This document shows positions 1-8,156 of a stretch of 64,000 nucleotides of DNA, piece by piece. Position numbers and translations under genes: made by a program. Each line of letters begins with the position of its first letter. The stretch's first letter is position 1. Where the stretch lies: NCBI GenBank assembly GCA_963824595.1, contig CAWGPY010000001.1, positions 248,001 through 312,000 of the forward strand, written 5' to 3'. A model generated the notes under the pieces. It had not been told where the DNA came from, searched no databases, and saw nothing but the letters and a program-made list of their open reading frames with translations. The DNA comes from Cybelea sp963824595 (GTDB lineage: Bacteria; Vulcanimicrobiota; Vulcanimicrobiia; Vulcanimicrobiales; Vulcanimicrobiaceae).

Positions 1-362
1 CGACGACGCCGGAGCTCGACCGCCTGCTGCCGTCGGATCCGACCGACGACACGCTGCTCTCGGTCGTCGGCGCCGGCGCCACCATCGGTGCGAACGCGAC
101 GATCGGACCCGGCGTGAACATCGGCCGGTTCGCGATGGTCGGCATGGGCTCGGTCGTGACCCGCGACGTCCCCGACTTTGCGATCGTGCACGGCAACCCG
201 GCGCGTCCGGTCGGCTATGCGTGCGCCTGCGGACATCCGCTGGTGCCGCTGTCCGCCTCGCGGTCGCGGCCGACGTCGCTGCGCTGTCAGTCGTGCCTCG
301 GCGAATACGCGTTCTCGGGCTCGGCCGTGGTGCAGATGGGGATGCAGCCGAGCCTGCGATGA
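1..362 (+). CDS. Left-handed beta-helix acyltransferase (sugar N/O-acetyltransferase), 3' end only
   Basis: The gene is cut by the window start and is open in frame from base 3. The visible 119 residues begin with hexapeptide repeats of the left-handed beta-helix type (IGANAT, IGPGVN, IGRFAM) followed by GSVVTRDVPDFAIVHGNPAR, the usual C-terminal signature of WbbJ/NeuD-like acetyltransferases that modify nucleotide sugars or glycans. After this comes a short tail with four cysteines (CACG and CQSC, about 25 residues apart), which looks like a zinc ribbon; related sugar acetyltransferases often carry one. Its stop overlaps the ATG of the next gene by four bases, so the two are probably translated together in a cell-surface glycan cluster. 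The exact substrate cannot be read from this end. Confidence 0.8.
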   Translation, partial: TTPELDRLLPSDPTDDTLLSVVGAGATIGANATIGPGVNIGRFAMVGMGSVVTRDVPDFAIVHGNPARPVGYACACGHPLVPLSASRSRPTSLRCQSCLGEYAFSGSAVVQMGMQPSLR

Positions 363-1691
363 CGAGCTACGGAATCGTCGGCGGCGGCTTCCTCGGGATG
401 ACGCTGGCGTGGGACCTCGCCAAGGCGGGGCACGACGTCACGATCTTCGAGGCCGGCCCCCGCTGTGGAGGACTGGCCGCACCGTGGGAGCTCGGCGGCG
501 TCGTCTGGGACCGGCACTATCACGTGACGCTCTACAGCGACGAGACGCTGCGCGGGCTCTTGGCCGAGCTCGGCTTGGAGAACGAGCTGCAGTGGGTCAA
601 ACCCGGGACCGGCTTCTTCGTCAACGGCGAGATGCACCCGTTCTCGGGCATGCTCGACTACCTGCGCTTCCCGCCCCTGTCGTTGCTCCAGAAGGCCCGG
701 TTGGGCGCGACGATCCTCAAGGCGTCGCGCATCGAGCGTTGGCAGCCGCTCGAGAGACTCACCGCGGTCGACTGGCTCACGCGCAACTGCGGGCGGGCGA
801 CCGTCGAACAGATCTGGCTTCCGCTGCTGCGAGCCAAGCTGGGGCCGCACGCGACGCGGGCGTCGGCGGCGTTCATCTGGGCGATCATCGCGCGCATGTA
901 CGCCGCGCGAAAGAGCGGCGTGGGCCGCGAACAGTTCGGTTACGTGCGCGGCGGCTACGATCGAACGCTGAGCCGGTTCGAGGAACGCCTGCGCCGGCGC
1001 GGCGTCCGCATCGAGACGTCGTGCCGCGTGGAACGCGTGGACGGCGTGCCGGGCGGCATCGCAATCGTCGCGAACTCCGAGCAGCGGCGCTTCGACAAGG
1101 TTGTCGTGACGCTCGCCGCTCCGCTCGCCGCTCGCGTCTGCCCGACGCTGAGCGATCGCGAGCGCTCGCTCTGCGACGGCGTCGAGTATCAAGGCATCGT
1201 CTGCGCGTCGCTCCTCACCGACGAACCGCTGACCCCGTATTACATCACGAACATCGCCGACGCGACCGTCCCCTTCACCGCGGTGATCGAGATGACGGCG
1301 CTCGTGGATCGCCAAGAATTTCAGAGGAAAATCTTTGATCTATCTTCCCAAGTACGTCGCGCACGACGATCCGGCGCTGCGCCGCAGCGACGAGGAGATC
1401 GAATCCTCGTTTCTCTCGGGCCTGCAGGCGATGCACCCGGGTTTCGACCGCAAGCGCGTCAGCGCGTTTCGCGTGTCGCGCGTGCCGTACGTCTTTCCGA
1501 TCCCGACTCTGGGCTATTCGGAACGGCTTCCGCCCGTGCGGACCAGCGTCCCCGGCCTGTTCATGGCGAGCAGCGCGAATATCGTCAACGGAACGCTCAA
1601 CGTGAACGAAACCGTGCGCCTCGCGCGCAGCCTGATGCCCGCACTGCTGGAGCCCGCATCCGCACCGGCCATGACGGCGGTGGCCGTATGA
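359..1691 (+). pseudogene. FAD-dependent amine-oxidase-like oxidoreductase, interrupted by a one-base frameshift
   Basis: The N-terminus has a dinucleotide-binding motif (GIVGGGFLGMTLAWDLAKAG, then an acidic FEAG end), so this is a NAD(P)/FAD-dependent oxidoreductase of the protoporphyrinogen-oxidase/amine-oxidase type common in polysaccharide clusters. The reading frame from 359 is convincing up to ALVDRQEF near 1321. The family continuation RGKSLIYLPKYV then resumes one base further on, from 1323, and runs to the stop at 1689-1691. The total length is a multiple of three plus one, so one extra base lies between about 1317 and 1332. This may be a sequencing error in the AGAGGAAAA stretch, a real disabling mutation, or less likely a programmed +1 shift. 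The ATG overlaps the previous stop, and the last codon overlaps the deacetylase ATG. Confidence 0.75.
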
Positions 1692-2638
1692 AGGCGTCGC
1701 TCTCGCTCGACCTCGACAACAAGTGGTCGTACATGAAGACGCACGGGGACGGGGCGTGGCAGAGCTTCCCGTCGTATCTGCCGCTGCTCGTGCCGCGCGT
1801 TCTCGACATCCTCGACGCGCTCGGCCTGCGGATCACGTTTTTCATCGTGGGCCAAGATGCCGCGCTGCCGGAGAACGCCGACGTGCTCTCCGAGATCTCG
1901 CGGCGCGGCCACGAGATCGCCAACCACTCGCATCACCACGAGCCGTGGATGCATCGTCGCGGCAAGGCCGCAATCGACGACGAGCTGGCGACCGCCGAGG
2001 AGGCGATCGAACGCGCCACCGGCGTGCGCCCGCGCGGCTTCCGCGGACCGGGGTTCACGCGTTCGGATTCGATTCTGGAAGTGCTCGTGCAGCGCGGCTA
2101 TGCGTACGACGCTTCGTCGCTGCCGACGTACATCGGGCCGCTCGCCCGCGCGTACTACTTCCGCAGCGCCAAGCTGAGCCCGGAGGCGCGTGCGGAGCGC
2201 GAGGATCTGTTCGGACGCTTCAGCGACGGTTTCCGCCCGAATCGGCAACACGCGGTCGCGCTCTCCAACGGGTCGCTCGCGGAGATACCGGTGACGACGT
2301 TTCCCGGGTTCCGCACGCCCATTCACGTGAGCTACGTGTTATATCTGGCCATCGTTTCGCCCGCGCTCGCGGCCGCGTACTTCAAGGCGGCCCTCGCGGC
2401 GTGCCGGCTGACCCGGACGGAGCCCTCGATTCTGCTGCACCCGCTCGACTTTCTGACCGCGCGCGACTGCCCGGAACTGCAGTTTTTCCCGGCGATGAAT
2501 CTCAATCCCGGCCTCAAGGAGCGTACCGTCCTCGCATCGATCGCCGCCCTGGCCGGCGGATTCGACGTGGGACCCATGATGGGTGTCGCGAACGCCGAGC
2601 CCTCCATTCTCGTTAAGGATGTAGGAAAAGTCGCCTAA
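1688..2638 (+). CDS. Polysaccharide deacetylase (NodB-homology family)
   Basis: The 316-residue product has the NodB fold signatures: an early aspartate motif (SLDLDNKW), the metal-binding histidines in ANHSHHHEP near residues 79-87, RGPGF with the catalytic-base region, and a late LLHPLDF histidine motif. Such enzymes remove N- or O-linked acetyl groups from glycans. There is no signal peptide, so it may act on lipid-linked or cytosolic intermediates, as in O-antigen and exopolysaccharide clusters. The ATG at 1688 overlaps the upstream TGA (ATGA), which implies translational coupling with the oxidoreductase and acyltransferase. The gene is intact even though its upstream neighbour is frameshifted. 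Confidence 0.85.
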   Translation: MKASLSLDLDNKWSYMKTHGDGAWQSFPSYLPLLVPRVLDILDALGLRITFFIVGQDAALPENADVLSEISRRGHEIANHSHHHEPWMHRRGKAAIDDELATAEEAIERATGVRPRGFRGPGFTRSDSILEVLVQRGYAYDASSLPTYIGPLARAYYFRSAKLSPEARAEREDLFGRFSDGFRPNRQHAVALSNGSLAEIPVTTFPGFRTPIHVSYVLYLAIVSPALAAAYFKAALAACRLTRTEPSILLHPLDFLTARDCPELQFFPAMNLNPGLKERTVLASIAALAGGFDVGPMMGVANAEPSILVKDVGKVA

Positions 2639-2764
2639 AGAAGGGGGCCGTGCAACCGGCTGACGCCTCTTCCGGTTGCGTGGCAAAGGAACCATCCGTT
2701 AAGATGGTGGCCCGGTACCCTGAGTGACGCCCGGCCGTGTTTGCGGCATTAGAAAGGACGTTCT

Positions 2765-3907
2765 ATGCGGGAATTCGAGCGAGGGGTCGCCTCGTTCTCC
2801 CCCGCCGGCTTCGAGGATTTCGAGGCTTCGCGACGGCGCCGCCTCGAGGCCGCCCTGCGCCGCTGCGTCCGGACGGCGTCGGCCGGCGACTGGATTCTCG
2901 GCATCTTCGATGCCAACGCCGACCTCGTCGCGTTCGATACGTCGGGGCCGGTCGTCGAGGACCGCGCGGCGCTCACGCTGCTTCGCATGGTCCCGTTTCC
3001 CGCGTCGCCGGAGCCGATCGCCCTCAACCCGTCGGCGCTCGGCATGGCGGCCACCATCGGCCCGAACCACTCCGCGGCCGTCGTCGTGCTCTTCAACGAA
3101 CCGTCCGGCGATGCGTTATCGCCGGCCGCCGCCGCCGTTCGTTCGACGATGGAAGAGATCGTCGAGGAGTTAGAGCCGATCTACGCCGAGCCTCGAAACG
3201 TGCCGCCGCCCGTGGCCGGCGAAGGTCCCGAGGCGTTCTTCCTGCTCAACTCGTCGTATGAAGTCGAGATGGAATGGTTCCGCAACAACGGCGAGTCGAA
3301 CGAGTTCGCGCAGCTCGTGCGCCCCGAGGAGCGCCGCTTGCCTCTCTTCTTCGATCAAGCGGTCCGCCGTCTCACGGCTGCGTGGAACTTCTCGCGTCCC
3401 GGCACGTGCGTCGAACGCGCGAGCCATCCGATGAACGGCGTTACCCTGCGGGTGGTCCCGATGCTTCGCAACGAGCTGTACGTCGGCGCGTTCTTCGACT
3501 TTTCTCGGGAAGCCAAGGAGACCGAAGACGCGATGCCGGCCTTCCGCATCTCGTCGCGCGAGCGCGATGTGCTGCACGGATTGCTCGAGGGCCGCTCCAT
3601 CGCCGAGATCGCCGCCGCACTCAACCTCGCGGAATCGACGGTCAACGACCATGTGGCGCGGATGATCTCGAAGACCCACGCACGCAACCGCATTCAAATG
3701 GCGGCCACTCTGTTGGGCTGGCCGGCAATCAAACCGCAGCTTACGAAGAACGGTCGCCGCAACGGCAGACACAACGGACATAACGGGCACGCCGGATATG
3801 GCGCACAAGGCGAGCCCGACGATGCCGACGATCAGCGGGCGCGGCCCTCATGGCGCTATCACATCGGGTCGGGCGGTCCCGCCCACCCCACCGACTGGCT
3901 CCCGTAG
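2765..3907 (+). CDS. LuxR-family transcriptional regulator with N/G/H-rich tail
   Basis: The 380-residue product has a LuxR-type helix-turn-helix at about 260-320 (SSRERDVLHGLLEGRSIAEI, then a recognition helix around STVNDHVARM). The first 255 residues resemble one or two GAF/PAS-like sensor segments without a motif I can name. After the DNA-binding domain there is a tail of about 60 residues rich in Asn, Gly, His and Arg (NGRRNGRHNGHNGH), ending in a polar, Pro-rich segment. LuxR proteins normally stop soon after the HTH, so this tail is unusual. The ATG at 2765 follows a good ribosome site (GAAAGGA at about 2752-2758). The position directly after a glycan cluster and before a second LuxR-type regulator suggests control of surface polysaccharide, which is inference. 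Confidence 0.8.
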   Translation: MREFERGVASFSPAGFEDFEASRRRRLEAALRRCVRTASAGDWILGIFDANADLVAFDTSGPVVEDRAALTLLRMVPFPASPEPIALNPSALGMAATIGPNHSAAVVVLFNEPSGDALSPAAAAVRSTMEEIVEELEPIYAEPRNVPPPVAGEGPEAFFLLNSSYEVEMEWFRNNGESNEFAQLVRPEERRLPLFFDQAVRRLTAAWNFSRPGTCVERASHPMNGVTLRVVPMLRNELYVGAFFDFSREAKETEDAMPAFRISSRERDVLHGLLEGRSIAEIAAALNLAESTVNDHVARMISKTHARNRIQMAATLLGWPAIKPQLTKNGRRNGRHNGHNGHAGYGAQGEPDDADDQRARPSWRYHIGSGGPAHPTDWLP

Positions 3908-3915
3908 GGGGAGCC
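3897..3915 (+). terminator. Possible hairpin terminator overlapping the LuxR gene stop
   Basis: GGCTCCC (3897-3903) and GGGAGCC (3909-3915) can form a seven-pair GC-rich stem with a five-base loop that spans the stop codon. Only a weak TCCTT follows instead of a U-run, so intrinsic termination is plausible but not certain. Confidence 0.35.
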
Positions 3916-4221
3916 TCCTTCAGAGGCCGGATCGGGCATTTTAGGACCTTGGTCACCCTCCATATATAGGTGCTACCTAGATCGCATGAGTCCCGGATGC
4001 GTGATAGTTTCTTACCACGAATGGTCCGCTCGGCGTGCGGCCTGGGGCGTAAAGCGTCAAGAAATCTTTGCACTCATAGACCAAATGTCCCACATGAAAA
4101 TCGGGTTGTGGGGACCCGTCCATCAATGTCACACTTAAGTCCGTCGGGAACCGGCAGCACTCAGCATTCTCTATACGACGTGCCCACCGATGAAATTACC
4201 CATCCTGGAGATTGTGAACGT
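3916..4221. other. Long intergenic region upstream of the response regulator
   Basis: About 300 bases with no convincing gene. It is less GC-rich than its surroundings and contains TATATA near 3962 and TATACG near 4172 that could serve as -10 elements, but I find no well-spaced -35 partner. It probably carries the promoter and control sites of the downstream regulator. Confidence 0.4.
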
Positions 4222-4848
4222 ATGATGAATGCGACGGGCGCATTACGCGTCCTGATAATCGAAAAGCAGATGCTTTTCGCGAAAGCTATCGCACAGGTGC
4301 TTTCCGCCGACCCGGACATCAAGGTCGTCGGCATCGCGGCCAGTCGCGAAACCGCCCTCATGGCCAAGGAAATCGACGTCGTCGTGATCGACATCGACAC
4401 CGAAGAGATCGACGACGTGGTAGAACACTTCAAGAGCCGGTCACCCGAGACGCGCGTCTGCGCTCTCTCAGCGCACACTCAGGGAGAGCTCATGCAGCAC
4501 TGCCTGGCTGCGGGTGCCGATGCCTACATCGTCAAGGATTCCTCGCTCCAAGAACTCGTCGCCGCCATCAAGACCCTCGGCGAAGGTTCCAGCTACGTGG
4601 ATCCGCGGGTCGCGGCGTCGCTCTTGCGCCGGCGTGGTCCCAGCAAGCGTTTGACCAACGAGCTCTCACCTCGCGAGCGCGAGATCATTCGCCTCATCGC
4701 ACAAGGACTCTCGAATCGCGACATCGGTCGCCGCCTCGTGCTCTCCGAGAAGACCATCAAGAACCACGTGAGTCACATCTTCGCGAAGATTCACTGCACC
4801 GCGCGTTCGCAGGCCGCGGTCCACGCGATCAGGATCGGTCTAGCGTAA
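4222..4848 (+). CDS. NarL/FixJ-type response regulator with an atypical receiver
   Basis: The 208-residue product has a receiver domain (about 8-125) and a LuxR-type HTH (about 146-205, LSPREREIIRLIAQGLSNRD). The phosphoacceptor Asp is probably D57 (VVVID), with S83 and K105 in the expected places. The usual acidic pair of the phosphorylation pocket is E14-K15 (LIIEKQMLF) instead of DD, and the Met-Pro that normally follows the active Asp is missing. Phosphorylation may therefore be weak or the receiver may work another way. GGAG at 4207-4210 lies 11 bases before the first of two consecutive ATGs. No kinase is adjacent. The 3' end overlaps the convergent glycosyltransferase gene by 20 bases. 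Confidence 0.85.
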   Translation: MMNATGALRVLIIEKQMLFAKAIAQVLSADPDIKVVGIAASRETALMAKEIDVVVIDIDTEEIDDVVEHFKSRSPETRVCALSAHTQGELMQHCLAAGADAYIVKDSSLQELVAAIKTLGEGSSYVDPRVAASLLRRRGPSKRLTNELSPREREIIRLIAQGLSNRDIGRRLVLSEKTIKNHVSHIFAKIHCTARSQAAVHAIRIGLA

Positions 4849-6229
4849 CGCGATTCGCGCTGCCGCGCCCCAGCGCGGCACTCGCGAATACCCCGATCAG
4901 GCCCAGCCACGTCACGATCTGCGGCGCGAGGACGGGACGCATCAAGGCCGGGGTCGCGCGCAAGAACCGGCTCCACGCAGTTGGAGACAACTCGTTGGGC
5001 AAGGCGTCGAACGGCTGCGTGATAAATTGCATCGCTCCACGCGTCACGACGTGCTGAATAACGACGACGGCGGCACACGCCGCAACCGCGGCGGCGCCAC
5101 CCCAGAGCGCGCGCCGCGCCGGGCTCCCGGCGAAGACGGCCAGAACGCCGCCGAATGCGCCGGCGGCATCCACGAACAAAACGACCGGACGCGCCGGTTG
5201 CGTCCACACCACGACAAGCAGCGTCAGGCTGGCCACCGCGATCGCGCGGGCGGTACCGCTCGTTCCGGCCGCGAGGACGAGCGCGGCGGGCAGCGCAATG
5301 ATGATCTGAATGTCGTGCAGGTAGATGCCGAAAAGCGTCACCGCGGCAGGCGGTAGCAGCGCCAGCAGTTCGCGCCGGCCCTCACCCGAACAGCGTGCGG
5401 CAATCCCGATGCCGGCAACGGCAGCGAGGGCGAACCAGGCCTTCCCGACGGTGAGCGCCAGGCCCGCCGGGACCCCCAGGACGTAGAGCAGGCGGCTCAG
5501 GCTATATTGATCCGACGCCACGATCTCGGCGTCGGCCATCAAGGGGAGGACCCGCGTGAGATATTCGACGTTGCGCGACACGCCGAGCGCGGCGAGGCTG
5601 AGGGCTGCGAGCGCCGCACCCGTCGCCACGATCGCGACGCGGGACTTCGGTGCGAAGAGCAGCACGGCCAGCGCCGCAGGCAAGCCCACATTGGGTTGTA
5701 CGAGCGCGAGCGCGACGGCGATGCCCGCCGCATGCCAGCGGCGCTTGGCGAGGAAGTATGCCGACGCGCAGATTGCGAGCGTGGCGAGGGGCGGAACCTC
5801 GCCGTAGGCCACGTTGAGCAGCGTCAGCGGCGCGAGCGCCAGCAGCACCGCGTAGCCGGGGGCGCGCACGAGCGGAGCGAGCGCGAGCGCGCTCAACGCG
5901 GACGCGACGACCAGCAGCAGCGAAAAGACCTCCGCCGCCAGCGTGGGCGGCAGTGCGGAGAGTGGCGCGAAGAGGGCCAGGACGTACCCCGGCATCGGCG
6001 CGGGCTCGACGTAGCCCGGCGCCGGCGACTCCAGCTCGAGGGCGCGTTCGCACGTGCGCAGCGGCTCGACCGTGTAGGGGTCGGCCCGTTCGCGCACGGC
6101 GGTCCCGCCGCAATAGAACGCCTTGAAGCTCTGATGCTCGACGCTGCCGCGATGCGCCAGCATCAGAGCCGCCAGAGCCAGTCCCAAAGCTACGGCGGCG
6201 AATGCCGCTCGAGCGCCCGGCTTTTCCAT
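4829..6229 (-). CDS. GT87-like (DUF2029) integral-membrane glycosyltransferase
   Basis: The 466-residue, strongly hydrophobic product starts with a transmembrane helix (FAAVALGLALAALML), followed by a periplasmic-type loop with FYCGGTAVRERADPYTV. A D-P-Y motif after the first helix is typical of GT-C enzymes of the GT87/DUF2029 family, which transfer sugars from polyprenyl-phosphate donors at the outer face of the cytoplasmic membrane. About ten further hydrophobic segments follow. The gene is divergent from another GT-C protein at 6345 with about 115 bases between the two starts. Both may work in cell-envelope glycan assembly. Acceptor and donor cannot be inferred. Confidence 0.75.
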   Translation of the reverse strand: MEKPGARAAFAAVALGLALAALMLAHRGSVEHQSFKAFYCGGTAVRERADPYTVEPLRTCERALELESPAPGYVEPAPMPGYVLALFAPLSALPPTLAAEVFSLLLVVASALSALALAPLVRAPGYAVLLALAPLTLLNVAYGEVPPLATLAICASAYFLAKRRWHAAGIAVALALVQPNVGLPAALAVLLFAPKSRVAIVATGAALAALSLAALGVSRNVEYLTRVLPLMADAEIVASDQYSLSRLLYVLGVPAGLALTVGKAWFALAAVAGIGIAARCSGEGRRELLALLPPAAVTLFGIYLHDIQIIIALPAALVLAAGTSGTARAIAVASLTLLVVVWTQPARPVVLFVDAAGAFGGVLAVFAGSPARRALWGGAAAVAACAAVVVIQHVVTRGAMQFITQPFDALPNELSPTAWSRFLRATPALMRPVLAPQIVTWLGLIGVFASAALGRGSANRVTLDRS

Positions 6230-6307
6230 GCTTTCTCGTAGGATACGCCAAGGGCGGGCATTCCGGGTAGGGACCTTCGGTTCAGCCCTTTATGGTCCAA
6301 CGCGCCG

Positions 6308-6337
6308 TTGGCTCGGCCGGGCGTGCGAGGCTATAAT
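6308..6337 (+). promoter_or_regulatory. Sigma70-like promoter of the GT-C gene, apparently leaderless
   Basis: TTGGCT (6308-6313), an 18-base spacer and TATAAT (6332-6337). Seven bases separate the -10 from the GTG at 6345, so the expected transcription start falls on or next to the start codon. No Shine-Dalgarno sequence fits between them. Confidence 0.6.
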
Positions 6338-6344
6338 CGGCCGG

Positions 6345-7844
6345 GTGACTCGAGCAGAGCGGCTTTCATCGACGGCGTTCCGCCCGCCCGTCGTGGCGTT
6401 CGTGGCGGCCGCCGTCAATTTGGCGATCACGCTGCCGCTCGCCGCGGTGCTGAACGTCTGGCAGGACGAGGCGTACACGCTGCACACGATCGGGCACGGC
6501 GTGGGCTACGCGGTCTCGGAGGCGATCGGGTTCGAGCAAAACGCGCCGCTCTATTTCGTCGTGATGAACCTGTGGCGCCACCTCGGCGACGGCATCTTCC
6601 ACCTGCGACTCTTCTCGGTGGCGTGCATCGCGGTCACCGTGTTCCTCGCGCCGGCAATCGCGCGCCGCTACGTGCCGCGCGAGAATCCGCTGCTCGTCGC
6701 CGCGGTCACGGCGTGCAACCCGTTCCTCGTGTGGGCGGCCGTCGAGATGCGCGTTTACGCGCTCGTCGTGCTGGTCTCGGCGCTGCTGCTGCTGACGTTC
6801 TACGATGCCTTCGCGAAGAAGCCGGCCTCGACGGCCTCGGCGATCGGCTACGCGGCCTGCGTGGCAATCGCCCTGTACACGCAATACTATCTTGCGTTCC
6901 TGATCGCCGCGCAGGGGATTGCCGTGGCGATTTACTACCGCCGGCAGCTGCTGCGCTTCATCGCAGCGGGCGCCGCGGGAGCGCTGGCGTTCGTGCCGAT
7001 GCTCGTCGTCATCCCGGGTCAGGTGCAGAACTTCAAGGACGGCTTCGCGGCGCCGTCGCCGGCGCACGCGGTTGCCAATCTGGCCGGGATCCTGATGCGG
7101 TACCTGCTGCCCTTGCCGGTTGCGCACTCCAAGTTCATCTACGTTGCCATCCTCGTGGCGATCGTCGCCGGCCTGCTGCTGGTTCGGCCCAAGCGGAGCC
7201 CCGCGGGGACAGCGCCGATCGTGGTCATTGCGGCCTGCGCGTCACTTCTCTTCACGGCAGGCACCTACGTCTCGGGCGTGCACGTCCTCGACCGGCACGC
7301 CGCGTCGCTCTACTTGCCGGCAACCATCAGCGCGTTCGCACTGCTCGCCTACCTTAGCGCGCCGCTCGGCCGGCGCGCGGCATGGACCTGGTCGGCGGCC
7401 GTGTTCGTGCTCTCGCTCCTTACCTTGGGCCATACCTACCGCGCGCTCGCGAAGCCCGGCGACTGGCCGCGCGTCGCGGCCTACCTGCGCGCTCACGAGA
7501 CCGCCGGCGAGCCGATCGTCGTCTTTGAGGCCGAGAATGCGCTGCCGCTCTCCTTTTACTACCACGGCCCCAACCCGGTCGTGCCGGTGCCTCGCGGGGT
7601 GGATTTCCATCGCTACCGCGTGTCGAGCTTCGTGATCCACAGCCAGGCCGAGCTGGCCGCCGTCATGCCCGGCGAGCGCCGGATCTGGCTGGTGACCGCC
7701 GGGGCCTGCACCTCGGCCAACGTCCAGTTCGGCTGCACGGCCCTCGAGGGCTACGTCGCCGGGCACTACCGCGTGAAGTCGGACGCGAAGTTCTTCGGTT
7801 CGGATGTGCGGCTACTCGAGCGGAATCCACCGTCCGGGGGGTGA
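6345..7844 (+). CDS. GT39/ArnT-like membrane glycosyltransferase (GT-C fold)
   Basis: The 499-residue polytopic protein begins with a membrane helix and then WQDEAYTLHTIG, the acidic D-E motif in the first outer loop typical of dolichyl/undecaprenyl-phosphate mannosyltransferase (PMT/ArnT) families. Some ten hydrophobic helices and a C-terminal extracytoplasmic domain follow. Such enzymes move sugars from polyprenyl phosphate to proteins, lipids or glycans. I chose GTG 6345 because the promoter ends seven bases upstream and the frame before it is antisense to the divergent gene. Its pairing with another GT-C gene and a Wza-like gene nearby suggests envelope glycan or exopolysaccharide work. 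Confidence 0.75.
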   Translation: MTRAERLSSTAFRPPVVAFVAAAVNLAITLPLAAVLNVWQDEAYTLHTIGHGVGYAVSEAIGFEQNAPLYFVVMNLWRHLGDGIFHLRLFSVACIAVTVFLAPAIARRYVPRENPLLVAAVTACNPFLVWAAVEMRVYALVVLVSALLLLTFYDAFAKKPASTASAIGYAACVAIALYTQYYLAFLIAAQGIAVAIYYRRQLLRFIAAGAAGALAFVPMLVVIPGQVQNFKDGFAAPSPAHAVANLAGILMRYLLPLPVAHSKFIYVAILVAIVAGLLLVRPKRSPAGTAPIVVIAACASLLFTAGTYVSGVHVLDRHAASLYLPATISAFALLAYLSAPLGRRAAWTWSAAVFVLSLLTLGHTYRALAKPGDWPRVAAYLRAHETAGEPIVVFEAENALPLSFYYHGPNPVVPVPRGVDFHRYRVSSFVIHSQAELAAVMPGERRIWLVTAGACTSANVQFGCTALEGYVAGHYRVKSDAKFFGSDVRLLERNPPSGG

Positions 7845-7907
7845 AGGGGCAGGCGTGCGGTCCGGTTCGGCCGCGCCGAGTTCGTTCTCAGGACGAAAGG
7901 ATTTAGG

Positions 7908-8069
7908 ATGTTGGCTCACTTCTTAGTATTTTTTCTCAGCTTGGTGATACCGCAGCCGATCGACACGCCCGGAGGGCCCATAGCGAGCTACGCCACCAAC
8001 AACGTGCCGGGGGTCTCCGCGACCTGCGACCGCTCGCATCATTCGATGCCGGAGTCGCCGATCGCGTAA
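7908..8069 (+). CDS. Small putative secreted or membrane peptide, 53 residues
   Basis: A short open frame follows a good ribosome site (AAAGGA at 7896-7901, then TTAGG next to the ATG). The first 15 residues, MLAHFLVFFLSLVIP, are strongly hydrophobic like a signal peptide or small membrane anchor. The remaining polar part contains one Cys, two adjacent His and several Pro. It lies between a glycosyltransferase and a TPR-LuxR regulator on the same strand. I recognise no family. It could be a small exported peptide; it could also be chance, since only the ribosome site and the hydrophobic start support it. Confidence 0.4.
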   Translation: MLAHFLVFFLSLVIPQPIDTPGGPIASYATNNVPGVSATCDRSHHSMPESPIA

Positions 8070-8156
8070 CCTTCCCCCCTTCGCGCAGTAAGCAACGAGA
8101 GAACCGTTTATCAACCATAGCCGGGAGAGGGCTCGCCGGCACCGGGGTAACGATTT

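Noticed and set aside
178..1338. Long plus-strand open frame across the oxidoreductase gene
   Set aside because: Arg/Ala-rich translation without any family motif; a GC-driven shadow of the gene in another frame.
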